Shown: positions 9,071-19,067, counted from the stretch's first letter. The stretch is 64,000 nucleotides of DNA from Salinimicrobium sp963739625 (GCA_963739625.1 CAVUAU010000005.1:177173-241172), one strand, 5' to 3'. The notes: generated by a model not told the origin, from the sequence alone. Made by a program: numbers and translations.

Positions 9071-9708
9071 TAATTCGTTCTTTCAAATAGTTGCGCGAAA
9101 ATAACGAATTTTAATAAATACGAGGTCTAAAAACGGGAAAACCTGTTGATGTTCAAAAGATTGATCTTTTAATTTTCTGAAACTTAGGATTATCTTCAAG
9201 AACTGATGATCTTTTGATCTAAATCTTCTAATTGGGAATTATAAAAACTCCGGATTTTTTTTGCCACGAATTCACTAATGAAATCTAGTCCATCTGCGGG
9301 AGTATTTGTATCTCCTTTGTGTTCTCTTTATTTTGCTTTGTGGGCTTTGAGTGAAATGATTTTGCGATTTTGCCACGAAAGCACTAATGAAATTTCGTGT
9401 TTCTGCGGAAGAATTTTTTGATGAAACCAATGTTGTCTGAGGAAATGAGTGTAAGATGTACCAAATCTACCTAAAGCCCTAAAGAATTGGTTTTGGCGAT
9501 TTTTAAAATCTCATATGGAGTAAATGACGAAAAACCTCTCTTTTCAGCTCTTTCCAATTTATGACGAATGGCCTTTATCTTTTCCTGTGTCCTTTCCATA
9601 GCACTCTGTTTAGGATATAAATTTAAACTTATTTTATGCTATAAACCAAAGGGTTATAAAGAACCTCCGCGTACTCAGTGCTCTTCTCTGCGCCATCTGC
9701 GAGAAACT
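9071..9708. repeat. Gene-free gap with degenerate dispersed repeats
   Basis: No convincing gene. Two copies of a repeat beginning TTGCCACGAA-x-x-CACTAATGAAAT, with CTGCGG about 25 nt further on, lie at about 9260-9300 and 9370-9412. The same phrase recurs at 24.98-25.26 kb and 63.44 kb. The end of the gap holds fragments such as GAACCTCCGCG and CATCTGCGAGAAAC that look like further decayed repeat copies. An open frame at 9568-9852 runs across the repeat into the receptor gene and has no protein-like features. Confidence 0.55.
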
Positions 9709-9709
9709 C

Positions 9710-12109
9710 TTAAAAACTATACCTCAACCCCAGGTTCAAATTTCTTCCCGCAGCGGCGATGCCCGAAGAATAGGTGCGGTAGCGCTGATCTGAAATGTTT
9801 TCTACGGAAGCCGTTGCCAACCAGTTCCTTCCGAAGCTATATTGAGCGGTAAAATTGAGCGTGTACCATTCCGGCGAGTAAGGATTTCCATTGCTGTCAA
9901 TGGCGTACAAATATGCTTTCCCCTGTTCTGATGGCGCCAGGTCTTCATAATCGATCTCAGCATTATATTCTGAAAACAGGTCCATCCGAAGTTTGCATTT
10001 TCCCAAACCAGGTGAGCGTTGGCAAACAAAGGAGCGGCGTGCCTTAGCGGTGCGCGGGAACCGTCATCCTGCTCTTCTTCGCCCTCAACAATGCTCAGCT
10101 GTCCCTTAAAATGAAGCTGCCTCGAAAATGTCATTTTTGCCCCTGCTTCCAGTCCATAGACTTCGGCAAAAGCAGCATTTTGAATCGCCTGCACCCTGCT
10201 TGGCTCCCCCTGGTAATCGATTTCCGTTTGCCCGTTTAAAGAAAAATCCCGCCTCACCAGAGCATCACTGAGGTAGGTGTAGTAGGCGGAAAGATCCAGC
10301 TGCAATTTTCCAAGATCAATCCTGCTGCCAACCTCAGCATTATAGGCCGTTTCGGGTTTAAGATCGGGATTGGGAACCACCACGGCACCGGGTTCAGAAT
10401 CAAAGATCTTTCCCACGTCATCAACATTGGGCGCACGAAAGGCAGAAGAAAAATTAAGTCTCCATCCAAAAATGTCATTTTGCTGCCAGCTTAATCCCGC
10501 ACTTCCAGTAAGGGCGCCGGTGTTGAGATCGGCATCTTCAAAAGGAAAATCATAAACTTCAGGATCGAAGGTAGCGTCTAAAAGTATATGGCTGTACCTC
10601 GCGCCGGTCTGCAGGTGCAGGTCCGGGCGCAGCTGCCACTTCCAGCTTGCATAAGCAGCCATAGACTGCCAGGAAGAATTGTCGGGATAACGTGAAGTTC
10701 CGGGAAGAGCTCTCTCCTGTCACAATATTTGTTTCGGCCCCGGTGGAATTCACATTGTTCAGCACATACTCCAGGCCGTAAAATAAAGTGCTTCCAAAAA
10801 AGCCTTTTTCGAAGTCGAGGTTAGCTGACCATGCATCCACCACTTCCTTGGTTTCAAAAAGAATATCGGCGCCAAAATCGCGGTCGTTCCGGCTCTCCTT
10901 AAAGTTTTGATAGGCCGCAATAAACCGGGCATCATCATACAACCTTCCATTCCCGGCCTTGTCAATGCGGAAATTTGCCTGCAGCCACTCCTGCGGACCG
11001 TAGTACCATTCCGCTGCCCGCAACTGCCCGTCTTTTTTACGATAAAGCCTGTCATAGCGGGGAAAATCTGAAGTGGTCGTATAGATCAATCCAAGATTCA
11101 GATCCCAGTCTGGGGTTGGTTGAAATCTTATCTTCTGAAGAAAATTATATTGTTCATAGCCCGTTGGCACCTGCACTTTTGGATCGGGATTTTCCACGAC
11201 GATATCCTGCCCGTTTTCACGCACCACATATTCCGGCCGAAGGTATTCTTCGGGGCCGTGGCTGCCCATCTCAAGATCTCCAAAATCTGAAAAACTGAAG
11301 CTGCTCAAAACAGCCCATTTTTGACGCCCGTAGTTCAGGTCAACATGAGCGGTCTTTTCTTCGTTGGCCGTAGCGTAGCGAGTGTAGGCGCTACCGGTTA
11401 AAAGCCTTTTTTCTTCCGAAGAAAATTCGGGAGAAAGCGTATAGAAATTCATCACGCCGCCAATAGCATCACTTCCGTAGATCACCGAGCCGGGGCCAAA
11501 TAGCACTTCCACATCTTCAACCGCCAAAGGATCGATGGAGATCACGTTTTGCAAATTCCCGCCCCTAAAGATTACGCTGTTCATTCTCACCCCGTCCACA
11601 GTAAGCAGCAGTCGATTGGTCGAAAAACCTCTTATCATAGGACTGCCACCACCTAACTGACTCTTTTGCACATACACCTGCCCCGTCTTCTGAAGAAGGT
11701 CGGCAGAGGTTTGAGGGCTCGAGGCAATTATTTGTTCCCGATCAAAATCTGTTACTTTTTGCGCCAGCTCCCGCTTTTGCTGGGCGAACCGCGAAACCGA
11801 AAGCACCACCTCGTTGAGCAAATTTTCATTAGGTACTAAAAAGATCTCGCTGCCCCGTTGCAGGATCTGCTTTTTGGTCGAGTGAAAATCCCTGTGCGCC
11901 ACATGCCTGAAGAAGATGATCTCATTCTCCTCAAAAAGGGAAATATTAGCCTCGCCTTCGGAATCGCTGAGGGCGTTTGTGGACATGTCTTTGTTGAAGA
12001 TCGCCACGTTCATCACGGGTTGCGAGGTTTCTGCGTCAACGATTCTAATAGTCTGCGCATTCAAGACTACAGAAAAACAAAGACAAAAGAGGAGGGCAAA
12101 ATTTCGCAT
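9710..12109 (-). pseudogene. TonB-dependent outer-membrane receptor, frameshifted twice
   Basis: Outer-membrane receptor of roughly 800 residues resembling heme/hemoglobin or cobalamin-type receptors. Order: signal peptide (MRNFALLFCLCFSVVLNAQ), a CarboxypepD_reg-like domain to about residue 95, a plug (ADLLQKTGQVYVQKSQLGGGSPMIRGF; VEVLFGPGSVIYGSDAIGGV), then a long beta barrel ending in F (NLGLRYSF). The frame breaks near 10710 in a GAGAGAG tract and again near 9986, where one A seems missing. Joining the three frames restores the family pattern. The start ATG (12109-12107) overlaps the recO stop by 1 nt. The breaks may be sequence errors rather than decay. Ligand not determinable. Confidence 0.8.
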
Positions 12110-12828
12110 TAACTGTAAATTTCGTTGAGCACGTTGAGGGATTTCGGTTTGTGGAAGCCCTGCAGGTGGATCTCGTAGTATTTCAAAAGCATCAGGAGAA
12201 AGTGAGATCTGGAGACCTGGTTCATCCTGATGTTTGGACATTCTTCGAAAGAGCTACCAAGAAACTGTCGCAACAGCGGCACATTCTCATCTGTAATGCA
12301 GTCGTTGTTGGTCTCGATATCCTGGAAAGTACCGTCCAGTAAATTGAAGACGGGATAATCAACATTCGAATCGTCGGGATAAAAACCGAGGAAGCGGGTA
12401 AGCTTCAGCAGAAAGAGCAGGTGAAAATTGGCGGTCTTTTCATTGCTGTCAAACCAGCCCAGACTTTCTTCCAGGAATTCATAAAGGGCAGGATTGGCTT
12501 CCTCCTCCTGTATAGAATTCCGCAGCACTTCAGCCAGAAACATCACCACCGTAGATTTCATGATGTTGGTGTGCAGGCTGTGGTATGGCCGGTGGATCTT
12601 CGCCTCCCGAAGGTACTCCAGAGTGCCTTTTCCTTTATGATTGGCTTCCAGCTCGAGCTGTGTGAGCGACTGAAACATCGACGCCTTGAATTTGCCTTTT
12701 TTAGACTTCAGCACCCCGCGCAACAGGTAAGTGGTAAGTCCCGTCTTTTCGGTGAAGCATTTCACGATAAGATCGGCTTCTCCATACTTGAGTGCGCTAA
12801 AAACTATGGCTTTGGTCTTGATGAGCAT
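12109..12828 (-). CDS. recO: DNA repair protein RecO
   Basis: RecFOR-pathway mediator that helps load RecA on SSB-coated gaps. 239 residues from the ATG at 12828; the frame extends further upstream but that part has no homology-like content. The N-terminal OB-fold begins MLIKTKAIVFSALKYGEADLIVKCFTEKTG, typical of the family. The C-terminal helical region (LLFLLKLTRFLGFYPD) matches RecO, but the zinc-binding cysteines found in some RecO proteins are absent, as usual in Flavobacteriia. It overlaps the TonB receptor start by 1 nt (TAATG). Confidence 0.9.
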   Translation of the reverse strand: MLIKTKAIVFSALKYGEADLIVKCFTEKTGLTTYLLRGVLKSKKGKFKASMFQSLTQLELEANHKGKGTLEYLREAKIHRPYHSLHTNIMKSTVVMFLAEVLRNSIQEEEANPALYEFLEESLGWFDSNEKTANFHLLFLLKLTRFLGFYPDDSNVDYPVFNLLDGTFQDIETNNDCITDENVPLLRQFLGSSFEECPNIRMNQVSRSHFLLMLLKYYEIHLQGFHKPKSLNVLNEIYS

Positions 12829-12862
12829 TTTTCCGCAGTTGCTTCCGAAGAAATAAGAGGTG

Positions 12863-12881
12863 TCAAAAATATCATTTTTGA
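12863..12881. repeat. 19-bp palindrome copy upstream of recO
   Basis: TCAAAAATATCATTTTTGA, a near-perfect copy of the dispersed palindrome TCAAAAATGNCATTTTTGA, in the recO-gdhA gap. See the finding on this family. Confidence 0.7.
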
Positions 12882-12940
12882 AGGCCTCATTTCCGTGGCT
12901 GCCAAAAATACGATTTTCAGAAGGAAAGATTTCAGAAAAG

Positions 12941-12968
12941 AAAAAGCCGCTCGAAAGCGGCCTTTTCA
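12941..12968 (-). terminator. Terminator after gdhA (bidirectional shape)
   Basis: Arms GCCGCT (12946-12951) and AGCGGC (12956-12961), flanked by A-runs on the left and T-runs on the right, giving a hairpin that can work on either strand. It lies directly after the gdhA stop. Confidence 0.7.
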
Positions 12969-12988
12969 AAAATTATTTCAGCAGTAGA

Positions 12989-14333
12989 TTATACTACTCC
13001 CTGAGCAAGCATAGCATCGGCAACCTTTACAAAACCTGCGATGTTGGCTCCTTTTACATAATCAACATAACCATCATCCTCAGTTCCAAATTTCACACAC
13101 TGCTCGTGAATGTCATTCATAATCTGGTGCAGTTTCTGGTCAACTTCTTCGGAAGTCCAATTGTATCTCATCGAGTTTTGAGACATCTCAAGACCTGAAG
13201 TCGCAACCCCACCGGCGTTAGAAGCTTTCCCCGGAGAGAAAAGGATCTTGTTCTCCTGGAAAACAGCGATAGCCTCCGGAGTACATGGCATGTTAGCCCC
13301 TTCTCCCACGCAGATACAGCCATTCTCAACAAGCATCTTCGCGTCCTTCTCATGCAGTTCGTTTTGAGTAGCACAAGGCAAAGCGATATCACACTTCACG
13401 CTCCATGGAGTTTCTCCCTCAAAATAGGTAGCGCTTGTATATTTCTCAACATACTCCTTAATTCTTCCGCGTTTTTCGTTCTTCAACTCCATCACGAAAG
13501 CAAGTTTATCGGCATCGATACCGGCCTCGTCAAGAATGTATCCTGAAGAATCTGACATTGTAACCACTTTACCACCAAGCTGGGTAGCTTTTTCGGCAGC
13601 AAACTGCGCCACGTTACCCGGAACCTGAGATCACAACGGTTTTACCTTTAAAAGAATCTCCTTTGGTCTTCAACATGTTTTCTGCGAAATACACGTTCCC
13701 ATAACCTGTAGCTTCAGGACGAATTAACGATCCACCGTAAGCAAGGCCTTTCCCGGTAAGGATACCGGTAAATTCATTTTGAAGTCTCTTGTACTGCCCG
13801 AAAAGGTATCCAATCTCACGACCACCAACTCCAATGTCTCCCGCAGGAACGTCGGTATTGGCACCAATGTGACGGTAAAGCTCGGTCATGAAGCTCTGGC
13901 AAAAACGCATCACTTCATTGTCTGATTTTCCTTTTGGATCAAAGTCAGATCCACCTTTTCCACCGCCCATTGGCAAAGTGGTAAGGCTGTTTTTGAACAC
14001 CTGCTCAAAAGCGAGGAATTTAAGGATGCTTAGGTTTACCGATGGGTGGAAACGAAGACCGCCTTTGTAAGGCCCAATCGCAGAGTTCATCTGGATACGG
14101 AACCCGCGGTTGATTTGCACTTCTCCCTTGTCATCAAGCCATGGCACACGAAACATGATCACCCTTTCAGGCTCTACCATGCGCTCAAGCAACTTTTTGT
14201 TCTGGTATTTTTTATTTTTTTCAATGAACGGAATAACAGTTTCTGCAACCTCATGAACGGCTTGCATAAATTCCGGTTCATTGGAATTTCTTTTAGAAAC
14301 GCTATCTAAAAAATCTTGTACATTTTTTTCCAT
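12989..14333 (-). CDS. gdhA: NADP-type glutamate dehydrogenase, one frameshift
   Basis: Converts 2-oxoglutarate and ammonia to glutamate. Two frames together give about 447 residues, the usual length of the hexameric enzyme. The first holds the catalytic part (KGGLRFHPSVNLSILKFLAFEQ, LPMGGGKGGSDFDPKGKSD, PAGDIGVGGREIGYL). The second continues the Rossmann domain (GSGNVAQFAAEKATQLGG). The break is at 13617-13619, where a CCC run replaces an expected CC; removing one base restores GSGNVAQF exactly. This looks like a sequence error. A Bacteroidetes -7 element lies upstream and a terminator downstream, so it is a single-gene unit. Confidence 0.92.
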
Positions 14334-14380
14334 AGTTTTGGCTAAATTATATTAACGAAAACGTTTTTTACGATTCCCTG

Positions 14381-14388
14381 CAAATATA
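14381..14388 (-). promoter_or_regulatory. -7 element for gdhA
   Basis: CAAATATA on the plus strand reads TATATTTG on minus, matching TANNTTTG, about 48 nt before the gdhA start. No good TTG at the expected distance. Confidence 0.4.
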
Positions 14389-14488
14389 CATTTTCTGCAA
14401 AAAATAGCCCCGATAATTTTGTTATTCCTTTATTAATTCCTCAATTTCTGAAAGGCCAATAATTCCAAGTTTCTTTAGCTATAATTTA

Positions 14489-14496
14489 TATATTTG
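14489..14496 (+). promoter_or_regulatory. -7 element for the outer-membrane protein gene
   Basis: TATATTTG matches TANNTTTG exactly, 20 nt before the start at 14517. Confidence 0.45.
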
Positions 14497-14516
14497 CTTT
14501 TAGGCAACCAATCCAT

Positions 14517-15299
14517 ATGACCAACATTTTCAAATCTTTAGTGCTGGGATTCCTGTTTTTTTTCCTGGGAAAGGGAAGCGCTCTGGCACAGGTCAATATG
14601 GTGGGACAGGAGATTGGCGTCATCGCCGGGCCGGTGGCTTACTACACAGACTATGGTTTGCGTTATAATTTTGAAACCAATACCTCAAATACCGGAATTG
14701 GAGTCGGCATTGTTTACTACCTCAACTTCGCCTATCGCGCCGACTGCAGCTGCTATACACGGGATACTTATTTTAACGATCATTTTAAACTACGCGCCGA
14801 GCTGGATTATCACGAGGGAGAGCTTAATCATTTTGGGGATGTTGCGAGAAAGCCAACAAAAGGCGGGGAACAGCTGCGGGCCATGATTGGGCACGTGAAA
14901 GCTTATGAACTGGGAGCGCATCTTGAATATTACCCCTTTAGCATAAAAGATTACACCGCTTTTGCCTATCCCATCGCACCTTTTGTGAGTTTGGGCTTCA
15001 ACTTTGTTGGTTATAATCCTTACACTTATTCAAAGCTGGGCTCCATAGAAGATCCTGAAAATGTTTTCCCTACTTTTCGCGGATATATTCAGCAGGAATC
15101 GGGGTCGACCTGGTCTATTGTCGCCAATGGCGGTTTTCGTTACAAGCTGGACGCGAGCAGTGATCTCATGATGCAAATGCAGGTGCGCTATTATGACACC
15201 GACTGGCTTGATGGGCTGAATCATGACAATCCGCAGAACAAGTACAACGATATGATCTTCTGGCTCAACGTGGGCTACGTGTACTACCTCAACTTCTAA
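14517..15299 (+). CDS. Flavobacterial outer-membrane beta-barrel protein (THC0290_0291-like)
   Basis: 260 residues with a signal peptide (cleavage after GSALAQ). Alternating hydrophobic/aromatic strands (VAYYTDYGLRYNF, GIGVGIVYYLNFAY, ELGAHLEYYPF) and the aromatic C-terminus VYYLNF indicate an outer-membrane barrel. It resembles a family restricted to Flavobacteriia that usually sits beside glutamate dehydrogenase, as here (divergent, 183 nt apart). The C-S-C-Y-T motif could form a disulfide-bonded loop. Function unknown. The family name is from memory and not checked. Confidence 0.6.
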   Translation: MTNIFKSLVLGFLFFFLGKGSALAQVNMVGQEIGVIAGPVAYYTDYGLRYNFETNTSNTGIGVGIVYYLNFAYRADCSCYTRDTYFNDHFKLRAELDYHEGELNHFGDVARKPTKGGEQLRAMIGHVKAYELGAHLEYYPFSIKDYTAFAYPIAPFVSLGFNFVGYNPYTYSKLGSIEDPENVFPTFRGYIQQESGSTWSIVANGGFRYKLDASSDLMMQMQVRYYDTDWLDGLNHDNPQNKYNDMIFWLNVGYVYYLNF

Positions 15300-15690
15300 A
15301 AATAAGAGGCTTCAAAAATGTCATTTTTGAGGAGTGAGATATTTTGGGCTAAAGCCCTAAGAGCCGGAGATTTTTTTAACCTCCGGATAAATCCGGAGGC
15401 AATTCAATTCTATTTGCCTTGCAGTTTTAATTCTAAAAAATGAATTCCCTCCACCTTCAGGTGGAGGATTAAAAAATGACTATTTTCTACCTCAACTTCT
15501 AAAAATAAGAAGTTCTAAAAATGTCATTTTTGAGGAGTCTTTAATTGTTGGGTTTAAGCCCTAACAGGGGAATATTTAAACCTCCGGATAAATCCGGAGG
15601 CAAATCAAATGAATTTCAACTCCGAATTCATTCGGAATTTTCAATTTGCTTCAGGAGCTCCCGAAATGCCGCTTTTGAAAAATTCTAAAC
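15284..15690. repeat. Tandem duplication of a hairpin block, about 203-bp period
   Basis: The stretch beginning CTACCTCAACTTCTAAAAAT starts at 15284 (the last codons of the upstream gene) and again at 15487, a 203-nt offset. Each unit carries the 19-bp palindrome (15312-15330 and 15515-15533), a GGGCTAAAGCCC or GGTTTAAGCCC element and the hairpin CCTCCGGATAAATCCGGAGG. The hairpin CCTCCACCTTCAGGTGGAGG lies near 15450 and again near 15717. The copies have diverged, so the duplication is not recent. Confidence 0.7.
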
Positions 15691-15774
15691 TTCTTCTCAG
15701 GAAAATGAATTCCCGCCACCTTCAGGTGGAGGATTAAACGATCCGATATCAAAAGGGCTTTAGCCCAATACCTC

Positions 15775-15793
15775 TCAAAAATGTCATTTTTCA
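15775..15793. repeat. 19-bp palindrome copy downstream of metB
   Basis: TCAAAAATGTCATTTTTCA, one mismatch from the dispersed palindrome, placed just after the metB stop, next to GGGCTTTAGCCC at about 15755. Confidence 0.7.
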
Positions 15794-15800
15794 ACCCTTA

Positions 15801-16943
15801 CTAATCCAGTGCCTGCTTCAGGTCGTTCACAAGATCTTCCTCGTCTTCGATTCCTACGCTAAGCCGGATAAGAGAATCGACTATTCCTGTCTTTGCTCTT
15901 TCCTCCTTGGGAATAGAAGCGTGAGTCATACTTGCAGGATGGCCGGCGAGAGATTCTACCCCGCCAAGAGATTCGGCAAGCGTGAAAACCTTCAGCTTTT
16001 CAACAACCTTAACTGCAGATTCCAGGGTATTTTCAACTGTGGTAAAGGAGATCATTCCGCCGAAGCCTCTCATCTGCTTTTTCGCCACCTCGTGGTTTGG
16101 GTGATCTTGAAAGCCCGGCCAATACACCTTATCTACTTTTGGATGATCTTTCAGGAATTTTGCAACGGCTGCACCGTTCTCACAATGCCGCTGCATCCTT
16201 ACGTGTAGTGTTTTCAAGCCACGAAGCACAAGAAAGCTATCCATGGGTCCGCAGATCGCACCGCTGGCATTTTGGATGAAGTAAAGCTTCTCCGCCAGTT
16301 CCTGATCTTTTACCACCAGGCTTCCCATCACCACATCGCTGTGCCCGCCAAGATATTTCGTAGCCGAATGCATGACGATATCAGCGCCAAGTTCGAGCGG
16401 CTGCTGCAGGTAAGCTGTCGCGAAGGTATTGTCTACTGCCAGAAGAAGGTCATGTTTTTTTGCCACTTTTGACACCGCTTCAATGTCGATGATATTCATC
16501 ATTGGGTTCGTAGGAGTTTCCACCCAAATGAGTTTGGTCTTCTCATTAATGGCAGCCTCGATCTTCGACATATCATGCATCCCCACAAAGTGAAATTTTA
16601 GTCCGAGATTCTCAAAGATCCTGGTAAACAACCTGTATGAGCCTCCATAAAGATCATTTGTGGTAACGATCTCGTCTCCCGGCTTGAAGAGTTTCATGAC
16701 AGCATCTATAGCTGCAAGTCCAGACCCAAAGGCAAGGCCGTAGCTACCGTTTTCAATGCTGGCGAGCGCGTTTTCCAGTGCCGACCGGGTGGGATTACCA
16801 CTCCGGGAATATTCAAAACCCTTGTGCCCGCCGGGCGTGCTTTGCTTATACGTACTGGTTTGATATATAGGTGGCATTACAGAACCATAGGCGGGATCTA
16901 TATTTTCCTGTCCTCCATGAATGGTCTTTGTATTGAACTTCAT
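15801..16943 (-). CDS. metB: Cystathionine gamma-synthase/lyase family PLP enzyme
   Basis: 380 residues, Cys/Met metabolism PLP family. Motifs: YSRSGNPTR, the phosphate-binding loop FGSGLAAIDA, DNTFATAYLQQPLELGAD, and the PLP Lys in SATKYLGGHSD near residue 196. The C-terminal SLGGVESLAGHPASMTH is typical of cystathionine gamma-synthases and lyases. Forward synthesis from O-succinyl- or O-acetyl-homoserine and cysteine is the likeliest role, but gamma-lyase activity cannot be excluded from sequence. It is a single-gene unit with a good promoter upstream. Confidence 0.85.
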   Translation of the reverse strand: MKFNTKTIHGGQENIDPAYGSVMPPIYQTSTYKQSTPGGHKGFEYSRSGNPTRSALENALASIENGSYGLAFGSGLAAIDAVMKLFKPGDEIVTTNDLYGGSYRLFTRIFENLGLKFHFVGMHDMSKIEAAINEKTKLIWVETPTNPMMNIIDIEAVSKVAKKHDLLLAVDNTFATAYLQQPLELGADIVMHSATKYLGGHSDVVMGSLVVKDQELAEKLYFIQNASGAICGPMDSFLVLRGLKTLHVRMQRHCENGAAVAKFLKDHPKVDKVYWPGFQDHPNHEVAKKQMRGFGGMISFTTVENTLESAVKVVEKLKVFTLAESLGGVESLAGHPASMTHASIPKEERAKTGIVDSLIRLSVGIEDEEDLVNDLKQALD

Positions 16944-16965
16944 ATTTTAAAATATTTTTAAGAGA

Positions 16966-16996
16966 CAAATGTAGCCTACGCTTTGGGCATTCACAA
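16966..16996 (-). promoter_or_regulatory. Promoter for metB
   Basis: On the minus strand TTG (16996-16994), 20 nt, then TACATTTG (16973-16966), a close match to the Bacteroidetes consensus, about 22 nt before the ATG. Confidence 0.55.
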
Positions 16997-17040
16997 AATA
17001 GCCCTTACCTTTCCTATTGATTTAACACTCCAGCCACACC

Positions 17041-17802
17041 ATGATTCAAAAGCTTTCCGGGATTTTCCTCCTGTTGTTACTCTTTACCTCCTGTGCCGAA
17101 GAAAAAGAAAAAAAAGACCTGCCGCTAAGGTTTGAAAAAGAAAGTATTATAAAGAAATCTGGTGAGAATTGCGATACTGCCGAATATGACTGTACGATTA
17201 TTTCCCTTGAAGTAGTCAAGGCCAAAGGCGCAGAAGTTTCTGAAGATATTAATCAAAAACTCGAAGAACATGTGATACAGCTCATCTCTTCGGAAGAAGA
17301 TCCTGCCGCCACTTCGCTGGAGGAGCTTTCAGAAAATTTCATCAATGATTACAAGGAGGCCGCAAAAAGCTTTTCTGAAGAACCACCATGGGAAGCATAC
17401 CTCAACGAGAACGTATACTTTAAGTCTGACAGCCTTGTCTCCATCGGCATTACTGCAGAGATCTTCAGCGGGGGCGCCCATGGCTATAAGACTTTGACCT
17501 TTCTAAATTTTAACCCGAATACAGGCGAAAAATATTCCGCAGAAGATCTTTTTACCCCGGAATTCACCGGATTTATTGAAGGAAAATTCCGCAGTAAATT
17601 CGACATCCCTTCTGAAGATAACATCAACAGCACCGGCTTCTGGTTTGAAAACGACGTTTTTCAGCTACCCGAAAATATTGGTTTTGAAGAAGACAAAGTG
17701 ATCCTTATCTACAACTCTTATGAGATCGCCCCTTATTCCGCCGGTGACATTTATATGGAGATCCCTTTTGAGGAAGTTAGGCCATTTCTCAGGATTGAAT
17801 AA
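17041..17802 (+). CDS. DUF3298/DUF4163-type lipoprotein
   Basis: 253-residue lipoprotein; signal MIQKLSGIFLLLLLFTSCAEEKEKKD with the lipobox ending at Cys19 and acidic residues after it, as in surface-exported flavobacterial lipoproteins. The body carries the DUF4163/DUF3298 pattern (IFSGGAHGYKTLTFLNFNPNTGEKYSAEDLF; YEIAPYSAGDIYMEIPFEEV). The family is found in Gram-positive RsiV as a lysozyme-binding sensor; a similar role here is speculation. An ArsC-like gene follows after 18 nt. Confidence 0.7.
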   Translation: MIQKLSGIFLLLLLFTSCAEEKEKKDLPLRFEKESIIKKSGENCDTAEYDCTIISLEVVKAKGAEVSEDINQKLEEHVIQLISSEEDPAATSLEELSENFINDYKEAAKSFSEEPPWEAYLNENVYFKSDSLVSIGITAEIFSGGAHGYKTLTFLNFNPNTGEKYSAEDLFTPEFTGFIEGKFRSKFDIPSEDNINSTGFWFENDVFQLPENIGFEEDKVILIYNSYEIAPYSAGDIYMEIPFEEVRPFLRIE

Positions 17803-17820
17803 TTTTGCAGAAAAGAGGCT

Positions 17821-18174
17821 ATGAAAAAGATCTACTACCTGTCCAGCTGTGACACCTGTAAACGTATACTTAAGGACATTGATGCGCCAGTCTCATATGA
17901 GCGGCAGGATATTAAAAAAGATCCCGTGAGCAGTGAAGAGCTGGAGGAGCTTAGAAAGTACACCAGCAGCTATGAAGCACTTTTCAACAAAAGAGCGCGT
18001 CTTTACAAGGAACGCGGGCTCAAAGACAAAGATCTTTCTGAAGAAGACATTAAAAATCTCATTTTAGAACACTACACTTTTTTAAAGCGTCCCATTATTG
18101 TCAATGATAAAACTATATTCATAGGTAATTCCAAAAAGACGGTCGCCGAAGCTAAAAAAGAGATCCATGAATAA
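17821..18174 (+). CDS. ArsC/Spx-family thioredoxin-fold protein
   Basis: 117 residues of the ArsC superfamily. The N-terminal active site is SSCDTCKR (Cys10, Cys13), followed later by the FLKRPIIV segment with the conserved cis-Pro region. In true ArsC there is one catalytic Cys with downstream Args; here a CxxC pair gives a Spx/YffB-like look. It may be a glutathione- or thioredoxin-linked reductase rather than an arsenate reductase. It overlaps the next gene by 8 nt. Confidence 0.75.
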   Translation: MKKIYYLSSCDTCKRILKDIDAPVSYERQDIKKDPVSSEELEELRKYTSSYEALFNKRARLYKERGLKDKDLSEEDIKNLILEHYTFLKRPIIVNDKTIFIGNSKKTVAEAKKEIHE

Positions 18175-19063
18175 ACGCATGCTCGCTTTATTGGCAGCAA
18201 CCGGTGCCAGTACCATTTACGGTATCAATCATACTATTGCCAAGGGTCTTATGCCGGCGTTCATAGAACCTTATGGCTTTATCTTATTGCGGGTGTTGGG
18301 TGCGGCAATTCTTTTTTGGCTCATCAGCTTTTGGGGCCCCAAGGAGAAAATTGCCACCAGTGACTGGCCAAGGCTTTTTGGCTGTACGGTTTTGGGGATG
18401 ATGATCAATATGCTGTTCTTTTTCAAGGGGCTTAGTCTCACCACACCCATCAACAGTTCAGTCATTTTGACTACTTCCCCTATTCTAGTACTTGTACTGG
18501 CCGCAATTCTAATTAAGGAAAGAATCACCTGGCTCAAGATCGCGGGGATCATCACCGGCCTGGCGGGCGCCGTGGGACTTATTCTTTTTGGCAAAGCCCA
18601 TGTGAGCGACGCACCCAATATTCCTTTGGGGAATATTTTGGTGATGATAAATGCCATTTCCTATAGTCTTTACCTCATTTTGGTCAAGCCGCTTACTTCG
18701 AAGTACCATCCCTTCACTTTGATGAAATGGCTCTTCCTTCTAGCCGTGGTGGTAAATTTGCCAATTACTTTGAACCAATTCCTGGAAGTGGAATGGACCG
18801 CCCTCCCCATGCATGCTTTAGTCAAGATGGGTTTTGTGGTTGTAGGCACCACTTTTCTCACCTACCTGCTGAATATTTTTGCGCTGCGCCAGTTGAGCGC
18901 TGCCACAATAAGTGCTTTTATTTACCTGCAGCCTTTGGTGGCCATTATCTATGCTGTTGCTACCGGGGCAGACGAACTTACCGCAGTAAAAATAGTGGGT
19001 GCGCTACTAGTTTTTACCGGCGTCTATATGGTTACGCGAAAAAAAACTCCCGTAGAGGAATAA
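18167..19063 (+). CDS. DMT-superfamily transporter (EamA domains)
   Basis: 298-residue inner-membrane protein with about ten hydrophobic segments in two repeated EamA halves. The first contains GINHTIAKGLMPAFIEPYGFILLRVLGAAILFW in pieces, and the second begins near residue 150 (ILVMINAISYSLYLILVKPL). The family exports amino acids or other small metabolites; the substrate here is not evident. It overlaps the ArsC-like gene by 8 nt, indicating translational coupling. Confidence 0.87.
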   Translation: MNKRMLALLAATGASTIYGINHTIAKGLMPAFIEPYGFILLRVLGAAILFWLISFWGPKEKIATSDWPRLFGCTVLGMMINMLFFFKGLSLTTPINSSVILTTSPILVLVLAAILIKERITWLKIAGIITGLAGAVGLILFGKAHVSDAPNIPLGNILVMINAISYSLYLILVKPLTSKYHPFTLMKWLFLLAVVVNLPITLNQFLEVEWTALPMHALVKMGFVVVGTTFLTYLLNIFALRQLSAATISAFIYLQPLVAIIYAVATGADELTAVKIVGALLVFTGVYMVTRKKTPVEE

Positions 19064-19067
19064 AATC

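Noticed and set aside
9568..9852. 94-residue open frame at the end of the repeat gap
   Set aside because: Made of repeat text and the reverse of the TonB receptor end; no consistent composition.
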